Assembly: GCF_016801985.1 (NCBI RefSeq)
Contig: NZ_JAEVLS010000001.1
Span: 1,302,001-1,366,000 of the forward strand
DNA from: Steroidobacter gossypii
GTDB taxonomy: Bacteria; Pseudomonadota; Gammaproteobacteria; Steroidobacterales; Steroidobacteraceae
DNA length: 64,000 nucleotides
Reading direction: 5' to 3'
Below are positions 31,402 to 39,358 of this stretch, in pieces. Numbering within the stretch: position 1 is the stretch's first letter; every line of letters starts with the position of its first letter. The notes beneath the pieces are model-generated. The model was not told where the DNA came from and searched no databases. It was given only the letters and a program-made list of their open reading frames with translations. The translations under genes were made by a program, and so were the position numbers.

Positions 31402-32523
31402 ATGAGCAAAGTCGTTCTGATCCTTGGCGCCACCACGGTGGGGCTCGGGCTGGCCAGTCTGCATCTGGTCAATCAGTTGCGCGAGGGCAACGCGACGATT
31501 GCCGAGCTGCAGGAGAAAGTGGCTGCGCTTGAAAAGCAGGAGCCGGTCGCGACGACCCCGATCTTCTCGGTGATGCCGACGGATTCGATTGCCGCCGCAG
31601 CCGTGGTGCAGTCGGCGCCGCGGAAGGAAGAGCCGAAAGTCGCAACCCGAGCGGCGGGGCAGGCCAGCGTCGCTTCTCCAGTCCCGACGCACTTGCCAGG
31701 GCGGGAAGATGCGATGCGCGCCATGCGCGAACATCGCGAGCGTGAGCGCCAACTGATGCAGGATCCCGAGTATCGTGAAGCGATGCGCCTGCAGACGCGA
31801 AACAATCTGGCGCGTCAGTATCCCGGCGTGGCCGAAGAGCTGGGGCTGGATCGGCGCCAGGCCGACGAATTCTTCGGCATGCTCGCCGACCAGCAGATGC
31901 GCACCAACGAAACGATGAACCCGTTCTGGGAGATGCAGCCGCCGGGCGAGAATCCCGATCCAGCCGCCATGCAGGAGCGGCAGCGCAACTTCCAGCAGAC
32001 CGCCGCCGAGATGCAGCGGAAAAACGAAGCCGAGCTCGTGGCGCGCTTCGGGCAGGAAAAGGCGCAGGCCTGGAAAGAATATCAGTCGACCATGGGCATG
32101 CGCTTCCATCTGGACGACATGCGCAGCACCCTGGCGGCGCAGGGCGTGCCGCTGAACGAAGAGTTGAGCAAGCCGGTGCTCAAGGCGCTGGCCGAAGCGC
32201 AAAAGGCCGAGCTCGAGGCCTATAACGCCACAGCCAGGCAGAATGCGGCGGGCTCGCAGCGGCTCGCGGCCGGCGTGGCTTTCGAGTCCACCAACATGGA
32301 CTGGCATATCGAGCACACCAAGAAGCGCAATCAGCGCATGCTCGACGCGATCGCGCCGTATCTCACCTACGAACAGCGCACGGCCATCGAGAAACAGCAG
32401 CAGGCGCAAGTGAAGTTGCAGGAGGCCCAGATGCGCCTCATGCGTGAGCGCGGCGATAGCAATCAGATTCGAGGTTTCTTCAGCGGCAGCGGCAGCGTCC
32501 AGCTCACGCCTGTGCAGCCGTAG
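31402..32523 (+). CDS. Hypothetical membrane-anchored coiled-coil protein
   Basis: Unrecognised 373-residue protein. It has one N-terminal membrane segment (VVLILGATTVGLGLASLHLV), a short coiled coil (QLREGNATIAELQEKVAALE), a variable linker (45-110), and a charged, largely helical body (110-360) rich in Arg, Glu, Gln and Met (REHRERERQLMQDPEYREAM; EAQKAELEAYNATARQ). No catalytic motif is visible. The ATG at 31402 follows AGGAGCG. Gene order after DUF3014 and before a lipoprotein suggests a periplasmic structural or adaptor role, which is inference. Confidence 0.7.
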   Translation: MSKVVLILGATTVGLGLASLHLVNQLREGNATIAELQEKVAALEKQEPVATTPIFSVMPTDSIAAAAVVQSAPRKEEPKVATRAAGQASVASPVPTHLPGREDAMRAMREHRERERQLMQDPEYREAMRLQTRNNLARQYPGVAEELGLDRRQADEFFGMLADQQMRTNETMNPFWEMQPPGENPDPAAMQERQRNFQQTAAEMQRKNEAELVARFGQEKAQAWKEYQSTMGMRFHLDDMRSTLAAQGVPLNEELSKPVLKALAEAQKAELEAYNATARQNAAGSQRLAAGVAFESTNMDWHIEHTKKRNQRMLDAIAPYLTYEQRTAIEKQQQAQVKLQEAQMRLMRERGDSNQIRGFFSGSGSVQLTPVQP

Positions 32524-32536
32524 CGGTAAAACTTCC

Positions 32537-32977
32537 ATGCGTAATCCATTTCTGGCTTTGATGACGGTGACGCTGCTGACCTCGGCAGCCTGCAGTAAAC
32601 CCGAGCCGACGGCGCAGGCTGCGCCGCCTCCGCCGCCTGCACAGTCATCGGATACCGAACAGCTGGGTCAGCCGGCCGATCCTCGTTTCATCGGCAAGAT
32701 CTGGGTCTCGACCACGCCAGGGCACTCGCGCGGCTCGCTGTTGATCTTCTTGCCGGATCGCTCGCTGCTGATGGATTCCTGTTTCGACACCTACCGCATC
32801 TCGAAGTGGGGCGCGGACGGCGATCGCATCCGCTGGATCGAAGACACCATTCCGATCCAGGCCACGATCTCCATGCCCGATGAAAACAATCTGAGCCTGC
32901 AGCTCGCCGGACAGGACCGGGTGCAGACGTATGTCACGGCGAGCGTGCCATACGTCTGCCCGGACATGCCGCGCTGA
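32537..32977 (+). CDS. Hypothetical lipoprotein
   Basis: 146 residues with a clear lipoprotein signal: NPFLALMTVTLLTSAAC, then SKPEPTAQAAPPPPPAQ as a flexible tether. The mature domain (about residues 50-146) is small and beta-rich, with GKIWVSTTPGHSRGSLLIFL and two Cys (DSCFDTYR and YVCPDMPR) that could form a disulfide. It begins 13 bases after the coiled-coil gene stop, so probably one transcript. A weak resemblance to META/copper-resistance-type small lipoprotein domains is possible but not asserted. Confidence 0.7.
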   Translation: MRNPFLALMTVTLLTSAACSKPEPTAQAAPPPPPAQSSDTEQLGQPADPRFIGKIWVSTTPGHSRGSLLIFLPDRSLLMDSCFDTYRISKWGADGDRIRWIEDTIPIQATISMPDENNLSLQLAGQDRVQTYVTASVPYVCPDMPR

Positions 32978-32986
32978 TTTGCGCCG

Positions 32987-34147
32987 CTAATTCGCCAACT
33001 TCGGCCGCGTGATCTCCCGCTTCGGCGGGTTGGCCAGATACTGCGCGACCCGCAGCTCGGCGTTCTGGCGCAGGTTCATGGCGAACAGGTGGTAATCGTA
33101 GATGTGATAGTTGTCGCGCCCCATGGGCCGTGACGAGTAGTGCGCCGAATGGATCTCGCGCACCAGTAACATTCCATTTTCGCATCGCGCGTCGGCGACG
33201 CGCGGTTCGACGATCGGTTGGGCGTCGATGAAGTCCTGCGGCAGCGCCTGCAGATCCGCGAGCGTCCCCTTGAACGTGCCGGGATAACTCACGCCGCCCA
33301 AATTCAAATCCGCCGCAGCCGGCGCACCGTCGGTCTTCCACGTAAGCGGATTCACACAGATGTTCTTGCTCGTGTCCGCGTACTGTTTGGCGTCCGGGCC
33401 TACCGCGTTCCACGACACCATGCAGCCGGTTTGTTCGGCGGACTCGCACACTGGCACATCGGGCGCCGACCTGGCCAGAGCTTCGGCATCCAGACTGAAG
33501 CCGATGGGATAGGCGGCCACCAGCCGGTTGCGCAGATGCGTGCCGGTGATGCGCCTCTCCAGCAGCTTGCTCAGATGCGCCGAGCCCTGGCTGTGCGCGG
33601 CCAGCACGAAGGGGCGATCGCGGCTGTAGTTTTGCAAGAAATAGTCGAAGGCGCGCTCCACATCGTTGTAGGCGAGCTGCAGCGCCGAGGCGCCGCTGCC
33701 GGATCGATCCAGAAAAGAATAAATCGTGGCCTGGCGGTAGCGCGGCGCGTAAATGCGGCAGCAGCTGTTGAACACCGAGGCCTGGCCACGCATCACGAAC
33801 ATGTCGGTGAGCTGATTGACTCGTGCGTCGTCCACCGATTGATTCCAGTTGTCCGTGCCGAAGTAAGTGGTCGGATGGATGAAAAACACATCGACCGCAG
33901 CGCTTGCCTGCTGATCCATAACACCAATTGCGGGTAAGGCATCTGCTGAGTCGACGCGATTCGGCAGCGCTGCCCAACTCTGCTCGCGCGAGTAATCGGG
34001 CGAGGCGGGGCTACTGGCATGCCTGAAAGGCACGGCGGGTTTGAGCTTATTGAAAGCCATCATCATGCGGATTTCGTCGCGATAGATATAACTTGCCGCG
34101 CTCGCGAGCAGCGCGATCGTGAGCGCGCCGATCAGTATTTTTTTCAT
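32987..34147 (-). CDS. DUF3089 alpha/beta hydrolase-like protein
   Basis: 386-residue protein of the DUF3089 family. The N-terminus is a membrane anchor or signal (ILIGALTIALLASAASYIY). Characteristic blocks are VDVFFIHPTTYFGTDNWNQ, FNSCCRIYAPRYRQATIYSF, and a nucleophile elbow FVLAAHSQGSAHLSKLL. A pair of Cys (VCESAEQTGCMVSWNAVGP) lies further on. The family is thought to be hydrolytic, but no substrate is established. It converges on the lipoprotein gene with 9 bases between stops and is divergent from the Ig/FN3 secreted protein. Confidence 0.85.
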   Translation of the reverse strand: MKKILIGALTIALLASAASYIYRDEIRMMMAFNKLKPAVPFRHASSPASPDYSREQSWAALPNRVDSADALPAIGVMDQQASAAVDVFFIHPTTYFGTDNWNQSVDDARVNQLTDMFVMRGQASVFNSCCRIYAPRYRQATIYSFLDRSGSGASALQLAYNDVERAFDYFLQNYSRDRPFVLAAHSQGSAHLSKLLERRITGTHLRNRLVAAYPIGFSLDAEALARSAPDVPVCESAEQTGCMVSWNAVGPDAKQYADTSKNICVNPLTWKTDGAPAAADLNLGGVSYPGTFKGTLADLQALPQDFIDAQPIVEPRVADARCENGMLLVREIHSAHYSSRPMGRDNYHIYDYHLFAMNLRQNAELRVAQYLANPPKREITRPKLAN

Positions 34148-34194
34148 GTTTCATCTCTGCGATTTGTTTTGTGACATTGCAGTGAATGCATTTG

Positions 34195-34207
34195 CAGACA
34201 CTGTCTG
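34195..34207. promoter_or_regulatory. Palindrome in divergent promoter region
   Basis: CAGACA-C-TGTCTG is a near-perfect 13-base palindrome in the 263-base region between the DUF3089 gene and the Ig/FN3 gene. The surrounding sequence is A/T-richer than the coding DNA. It could bind a regulator for either gene; no known box is matched. Confidence 0.3.
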
Positions 34208-34410
34208 AACGTTACGACATTTTGCACAAGCTGAATTCTCATCGTTAACTGCGCCCGCCCACAGAGCGACACTCCGGCGCATCGACAAGCTCCATGCATG
34301 CGATGGCCGACCAGGACGAGTCAGGCAGAACGGCAGATCGCAGCTGTGGGTGAGCGCTGCATCGCATGCGTAGCGGTGCAGCTCCCGTGTCATACCCGCG
34401 AGGATTGTCC

Positions 34411-35352
34411 ATGCGCATTTCATCCCTGCGCGCACCCATGTTGGGTGCGTTCGCACTTTTTTTTGCCGCCATTTGCGCGCTCACTTTGCTCAGCAGTGTG
34501 GTCGAGGCGGCGCCTACTATTTCCGGCACGCCGAAGACGCGGTTCGGCGTCAATGGCTGGTATAGCTTCCAACCCGCCGCCAGCGATCCAGCCTCGAGGT
34601 CGCCGCTGCGTTATTCGATCGTCAACAAGCCGTCGTGGGCCAAGTTCTCGGTGCAAACGGGACGTCTCGAAGGTGCCACGCCAGCGCGCGCCGGCACGTA
34701 CTCTAACATCCGTATCTCGGTGAGAAGCAGCACTGGCACGGCCAGCCTGCCGCCGTTCTCGATTCAAGTGTATTCCCCCACCGGTGGTGACAGCGGCAGC
34801 GGCTCCAACCGTCCTCCGGTCGTGAGCGGCACGCCGGCGACTTCGATCACCGCCGGCAGCGCCTACAGCTTCCGCCCCACGGGCTCCGATCCGGAAGGCC
34901 GCACGCTCACCTGGTCGATCTCCAATCGTCCGAGCTGGGCCGCTTTCAACACCAGCACCGGCGCTCTGACCGGCACGCCGAGCGCCTCGAACGTCGGCAC
35001 CTTCTCCAACATCGTGATCTCGGCGAGCGACGGCGCCAATCGCACCTCGCTGCGGGCCTTCAACATCGCCGTGACCGCCGCGGGCAGCAACAGCGGCTCC
35101 GCGTCGCTGAGCTGGACCCCTCCGACCACCAACACCAATGGCACGCAGCTGAGCAATCTGGCTGGCTACCGCATCTACTACGGCACCAGCCCGACCAATC
35201 TGTCGCGCACCGTGCAGCTCAGCAATGCTGGTCTGACGCGTTACGTGATCAGCGATCTGTCGCCCGCGACTTATTACTTCTCGATTCGCGCCTACAACTC
35301 GTCGGGCACCGAGAGCTCAGGCTCGAATGTGGTGACCAAGGTGGTTCGATAA
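34411..35352 (+). CDS. Secreted protein with two putative Ig domains and FN3
   Basis: 313-residue secreted protein. A signal peptide (residues 1-33, LGAFALFFAAICALTLLSS followed by VVEA) precedes two He_PIG-type domains: residues about 34-125 (TISGTPKTRFGVNGWYSFQP) and 133-228 (VVSGTPATSITAGSAYSF; WAAFNTSTGALTGTP). A fibronectin type III domain follows (about 234-313; GYRIYYGTSPTNL, YYFSIRAYNSSGTES). There is no catalytic or anchoring module. Starts at ATG 34411 behind AGGA. Likely an extracellular binding or adhesion protein. Monocistronic by position. Confidence 0.87.
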   Translation: MRISSLRAPMLGAFALFFAAICALTLLSSVVEAAPTISGTPKTRFGVNGWYSFQPAASDPASRSPLRYSIVNKPSWAKFSVQTGRLEGATPARAGTYSNIRISVRSSTGTASLPPFSIQVYSPTGGDSGSGSNRPPVVSGTPATSITAGSAYSFRPTGSDPEGRTLTWSISNRPSWAAFNTSTGALTGTPSASNVGTFSNIVISASDGANRTSLRAFNIAVTAAGSNSGSASLSWTPPTTNTNGTQLSNLAGYRIYYGTSPTNLSRTVQLSNAGLTRYVISDLSPATYYFSIRAYNSSGTESSGSNVVTKVVR

Positions 35353-35402
35353 TACGAGGTACTCGCCCTGGCGCCTCCGGCGGGAGAGCAGCTTCACGCG
35401 GG

Positions 35403-36269
35403 TCAGGGTTTGCGGCGGGACAGCCAGTCGATCATGGTATTGCTGACTGTCTCCGCCGCATCCTGCTGGACGAAATGATTCGCGCCAGGGAGGGTCATGA
35501 TGGTCAGATCCTTCTCGACCCATCGCCACGTGCCATCCAGCGCGCCGGGCAGCAAGGCCTGGTCGTCCAGGCCATGGAACATCAACACCGGCGCCTGCAC
35601 CTTGGGAAAGGTGAAGTTCGCCGGCGGCGGTGGCGCGTCGGGCTTGGGATAATTCGCTTTGTAATAATTGAGCATGGCCTCCACGTCCGATTGCTGGAAG
35701 GCCTGCAGATAACGCGGCCGCGCTTGCAGATCGGTCACCCACTGCGTCAGCCGCTCCAATGAGATCGATTGGTGCGCGTCCGGCTGCTGGAAGTTGAACG
35801 CGTACTGGCTGTTCTTTTTCTGCTCGGGATTGGCGGCGATCTCGCGGGCGATGCCGGCGGGATGCGGCAGATTGCAAATGATCAGCAGGCGCGTGATATC
35901 CGGTCGGCGCATCGCGACGTTCCACGCCACCGAGCCGCCCCAGTCGTGACCGACGATGACTGCCTGGTCGACTTTCTCAGCCTTGATCACCGCGGCGATG
36001 TCGCCGACCAGCGCAGGCATGGCGTAGTTCTCCACGCCCTTGGGCTTGTCGGATAAGTTGTAACCGCGCAGGTCCACGGCCGCCGTGCGATAACCATGGT
36101 CGGCCAGTGCGCGCATCTGTTTGCGCCAGGAATACCAGAAGTCGGGAAAGCCGTGGATCATCACCACCAGCGGACCCTGGCCGAGTGCCGCATAGTGGAT
36201 CCTGACGCCGTCGGCATCGGCGTATCGGTGCTCGACCTGATCCCAAATATCCGTGCTGTCCGTGGCCAT
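35403..36269 (-). CDS. Alpha/beta hydrolase, epoxide hydrolase/dehalogenase-like
   Basis: Cytoplasmic 288-residue alpha/beta hydrolase. The nucleophile elbow is [16 protein letters not shown], with Asp instead of Ser, as in epoxide hydrolases and haloacetate/haloalkane dehalogenases. The oxyanion region is [16 protein letters not shown], the acid lies in [17 protein letters not shown], and the His in [14 protein letters not shown]. No signal peptide is present. Epoxide hydrolysis is slightly favoured by the HGFPxxWYSWRxQ motif, but dehalogenase activity cannot be excluded. Divergent from the HSDL2-like gene. Confidence 0.87.
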   Translation of the reverse strand: MATDSTDIWDQVEHRYADADGVRIHYAALGQGPLVVMIHGFPDFWYSWRKQMRALADHGYRTAAVDLRGYNLSDKPKGVENYAMPALVGDIAAVIKAEKVDQAVIVGHDWGGSVAWNVAMRRPDITRLLIICNLPHPAGIAREIAANPEQKKNSQYAFNFQQPDAHQSISLERLTQWVTDLQARPRYLQAFQQSDVEAMLNYYKANYPKPDAPPPPANFTFPKVQAPVLMFHGLDDQALLPGALDGTWRWVEKDLTIMTLPGANHFVQQDAAETVSNTMIDWLSRRKP

Positions 36270-36425
36270 CGCGGTTCCCCCGTTTTGTTCGGGCCGACTA
36301 TATAACGGCGCAGCGCAAGTTACTGCCCGACAGTTGGACCGTGTCCGATACGCCTCGCGGCGCCGCTATGCTCGCTGTGCGGATCGGGCCTATGATGGCG
36401 CATCGTCTCACTCGTCGGAGCTCGT

Positions 36426-37256
36426 ATGTCACTTCGCGGCAAGACTCTTTTCATTTCGGGCGCCTCACGCGGCATCGGCCTGGCCATCGCCTTACGCGCC
36501 GCGAAGGATGGCGCCAACATCGCGATCGCGGCCAAGAGCGATCAACCGAATCCGAAATTGCCCGGCACGATTCACACCGCAGCCGAGGCCATCGAGGCTG
36601 CCGGCGGCAAGGCGTTGCCCATGCAGGTGGATATTCGCGACGAGAACGCGGTCGCCGCCGCGGCTAAGAAATGCGCCGAGCGTTTCGGCGGCCTGGACAT
36701 CCTGGTGAACAACGCCAGCGCCATCTCGCTCACCGGCACGCTCGAAACGCCGATGAAGCGTTTCGATCTGATGTTCGGCGTCAACGTGCGCGGCACGTTC
36801 GTATGCTCGCAGGCGTGCCTCCCATATCTGCAGGAGTCCGCCAAGGCGGGGCGCAATCCTCACATTCTCAACCTGTCGCCGCCGTTGAGCATGAAGCCGC
36901 GTTGGTTCGCGCCGCATGTGGCATACACCATGGCGAAGTACGGCATGAGCATGTGCGTGCTCGGCATGGCGGAAGAATTTCGTCGCGACGGCATCGGTGT
37001 CAACGCACTCTGGCCGCGCACTGTCATCGCGACCGCCGCTCTGAATGTGATTGCGCTTGCCGATCCCAAGCGCGCTCGCAAGCCCGAGATCATGGCGGAC
37101 GCGGCGCATGCGATTCTGACGCGCGACCCACGCAACTGCACTGGCAACTTCTTCATCGATGACGAAGTGCTCGCCAGCGCGGGCGTCACCGATCTCGATC
37201 CGTACGCCGTTACGCCGGGCAACAAACAGTTTCAGCCGGACTTTTTCGTCGACTGA
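36426..37256 (+). CDS. SDR-family oxidoreductase, HSDL2-like
   Basis: Short-chain dehydrogenase of 276 residues. The cofactor loop is ISGASRGIGLAIALRAAKDG, the following AAKSDQPNPKLPGTIH is diagnostic of the hydroxysteroid dehydrogenase-like 2 group, NNASAISLTGT marks the NNAG position, and the catalytic pair is YTMAKYG (Y-x3-K). The usual Ser of the catalytic triad is in NLSPPLS. The C-terminal sterol-carrier domain of eukaryotic HSDL2 is absent. The substrate, perhaps a fatty or steroid alcohol/ketone, is not known. Confidence 0.9.
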   Translation: MSLRGKTLFISGASRGIGLAIALRAAKDGANIAIAAKSDQPNPKLPGTIHTAAEAIEAAGGKALPMQVDIRDENAVAAAAKKCAERFGGLDILVNNASAISLTGTLETPMKRFDLMFGVNVRGTFVCSQACLPYLQESAKAGRNPHILNLSPPLSMKPRWFAPHVAYTMAKYGMSMCVLGMAEEFRRDGIGVNALWPRTVIATAALNVIALADPKRARKPEIMADAAHAILTRDPRNCTGNFFIDDEVLASAGVTDLDPYAVTPGNKQFQPDFFVD

Positions 37257-37267
37257 TCGATTCAACG

Positions 37268-38356
37268 ATGACGGCACTCGGCTTTGTACTGGCGATGGTA
37301 TTGACGATGGGCGACTCGACGCACGCGCAAGCTTCGGCGGACAAGAAATGGGGGACGTTGGACGGCGCGCCGCCGCTGGTCATCGCTCATCGTGGCGCCT
37401 CGGGTTATCGGCCCGAGCACACGCTCGCGTCTTACCTGCTGGCCATCGAATTCGGCGCCGATTATATCGAGCCGGATCTGGTCGCGACGCGCGACGGTCA
37501 TTTGATCGCGCGCCATGAGCCATTGCTCGACGACACGACGGATGTGAAATCACGACCGGAGTTCGCTGCGCGCCGGAGCACGAAGACGCTGGACGGAAAG
37601 CAAGTCGCCGGGTTCTACGCCAGCGACTTCACGCTCGCCGAGATCCGCGAACTGCGAGCGGTGCAGGCCAATCCGGCGCGCTCCAAGGAGTACGACGGCA
37701 TGTACACCGTGCCAACCTTCGAGGAGATCCTCGATCTGGTGGAACGGGAGTCGACGCGTCGCGGGCGGCCGATCGGCATCTATCCGGAAACCAAACATCC
37801 GGCCTTTCATCTGGCCCTGCAGTTGCCGTTGGAAGATCGCTTGATCGATGCCCTGAATCGGCGCAACTTGAATCGGGCCGGCACACCGATTTTCATTCAG
37901 TCGTTCGAAAGCGCCAACCTCCAGTATCTGCGGAGCAAAACCGAGCTGCCGCTGGTGCAGCTGATGGACGAAGGCTCGCTGATCTACGATGCCAGCGGCA
38001 AGCGAGTGGTGGGCGTTCACATTCCGGATTACGGCGATCCTCGTGGTGGGGAGCGTCCCAGCAGCTTGACCGAGGTGGCGAGCTATGCGTACGCGATCGG
38101 TCCGTGGAAGCGGCAAATTCTGCGGGATGTCGGGCAGCCCAAGCTGCTGACCACGACGGCAATCGAACAAGCGCACGCGGCCGGCTTGCGTGTGCATACT
38201 TATACATTCAGAGATGAGCCTGCCACGCTCGCGCCGGAATATGAGAACGACCCGCTGAACGAGTACCGTCGCTTTTTCGAGCTGGGCGTCGACGGCGTGT
38301 TTTCTGACTTCTCGGATACCGCGCTCAAGGCGCGCGCGCAGTGGCAATCTCGCTGA
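37268..38356 (+). CDS. glpQ: Exported glycerophosphodiester phosphodiesterase
   Basis: GlpQ-type phosphodiesterase of 362 residues hydrolysing glycerophosphodiesters to glycerol-3-phosphate and alcohol. The signal peptide is LGFVLAMVLTMGDSTHAQA. Catalytic features: VIAHRGASGYRPEHTLASY (HR-G and E-x-T) and the metal ligands in GADYIEPDLVATRDGHLIARH, with a Lys in IYPETKHPAFH and the C-terminal GVDGVFSDFSD. Its periplasmic location matches E. coli GlpQ. It starts 12 bases after the SDR gene, so likely co-transcribed, and its 3' end overlaps the convergent hydrolase by 32 bases. Confidence 0.93.
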   Translation: MTALGFVLAMVLTMGDSTHAQASADKKWGTLDGAPPLVIAHRGASGYRPEHTLASYLLAIEFGADYIEPDLVATRDGHLIARHEPLLDDTTDVKSRPEFAARRSTKTLDGKQVAGFYASDFTLAEIRELRAVQANPARSKEYDGMYTVPTFEEILDLVERESTRRGRPIGIYPETKHPAFHLALQLPLEDRLIDALNRRNLNRAGTPIFIQSFESANLQYLRSKTELPLVQLMDEGSLIYDASGKRVVGVHIPDYGDPRGGERPSSLTEVASYAYAIGPWKRQILRDVGQPKLLTTTAIEQAHAAGLRVHTYTFRDEPATLAPEYENDPLNEYRRFFELGVDGVFSDFSDTALKARAQWQSR

Positions 38357-39158
38357 TGCCGGGCCACTCACGCACCCAACAGCAAACGTGATCGAACCCT
38401 TCGACGGTTCGCTGTCGTGCTTCGGGATAACGCGAGAAATACCTGGCAGTGGTCGCCGCGGGCACCACCGAATCATTCGCGCCCCGCAAATGAAACTCCG
38501 GCCAGGGATGCGGGCGCTCGCTCAATGCGGGATTCAGGGACTGTGACATCGGCAGATACCCGTGATGCTCGGTCCAAGCGTCGGTATCGAGATTGGCGGC
38601 GACAGTCACCACGGATGTGACATTCTCCAGACGCTCTGCAATCAGCACCGCTAGCGCGCCCCCACCGCTGTAGCCGACGAGTGAAACATTCGCAGCGCCG
38701 ATCTGGCGCTGAGCTTCCCGCGCCGTGGCCGCCATGCTCTCGACGATCTGGGGCGAATATCTCGCGCCCGTCCAGAGTTCCACTGTGCACTTCTCTGGAC
38801 GAAGGCCGTGATAGCACGGGCGCGTTATGTATGCTGCCGGTCCCGGCGAGCGGATCATCAGTTCCAATGCAAGCGGCTGTCGCGTAGTGGGATCGGCGCT
38901 GGGCGTGCGACCGTCACTCCAGGGAAGGCCGTCGCTCTCCAGAAAAATCGTCAGCGCCGTGGCAGAGGCGAGCCGGTCATTGCGTTTGAGATAAACAAGA
39001 CTTGGGAACTCGCCCGAGGAAACATGAACGATCTCGAGGCCGGCAGCGCGGGCTCGCCGGTCGAGCAGTTCCCCGGGCGAGGCGCAGCCGCCGATGATCG
39101 CCGCGCCGGCGATGACCAGCGGGGCGAGCACGTGCTTAAGGGCAATGCCGAGGCTCAT
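38325..39158 (-). CDS. Alpha/beta hydrolase lipoprotein
   Basis: 277-residue lipoprotein (LAPLVIAGAAIIGGCASP, Cys after GG) with an alpha/beta hydrolase fold. The nucleophile elbow is VSLVGYSGGGALAVLIAERL, the acid lies in FHLRGANDSVVPAATTARY, and His in VEGFDHVCCWVREWP. The N-terminal half contains an odd TRPCYHGLRPEKCTVELW segment with a probable disulfide. It is convergent with glpQ, the last 32 bases overlapping on opposite strands. Substrate unknown; a periplasmic esterase or lipase is the simplest reading. Confidence 0.82.
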   Translation of the reverse strand: MSLGIALKHVLAPLVIAGAAIIGGCASPGELLDRRARAAGLEIVHVSSGEFPSLVYLKRNDRLASATALTIFLESDGLPWSDGRTPSADPTTRQPLALELMIRSPGPAAYITRPCYHGLRPEKCTVELWTGARYSPQIVESMAATAREAQRQIGAANVSLVGYSGGGALAVLIAERLENVTSVVTVAANLDTDAWTEHHGYLPMSQSLNPALSERPHPWPEFHLRGANDSVVPAATTARYFSRYPEARQRTVEGFDHVCCWVREWPGISEIATARAP

Positions 39159-39358
39159 GACATGCGATTGCGACGGACATCACAACGGAAGTCAACTTCC
39201 CGGAGCAGAGTGGCCCCGGGCACTCCTGCCGAACGCGATTCGTAGTCGGGCTAAAGGTCCATTGTCGCCGCGCGATTCTGGCTGATAAATACGCGCGGCA
39301 CGGAGTGCAGCGTTTCCGCTGGCCATCGAATACCAATACCAAATCGGGAGAGCTTGCG

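Noticed and set aside
31243-32538. 431-codon frame antisense to the coiled-coil protein
   Set aside because: His/Leu/Arg-rich shadow; the sense gene has a ribosome-binding site, membrane anchor and coherent composition.
34245-34553. Minus-strand frame in the intergenic region before the Ig/FN3 gene
   Set aside because: Overlaps the signal peptide coding region of a well-supported gene on the other strand and has no family.
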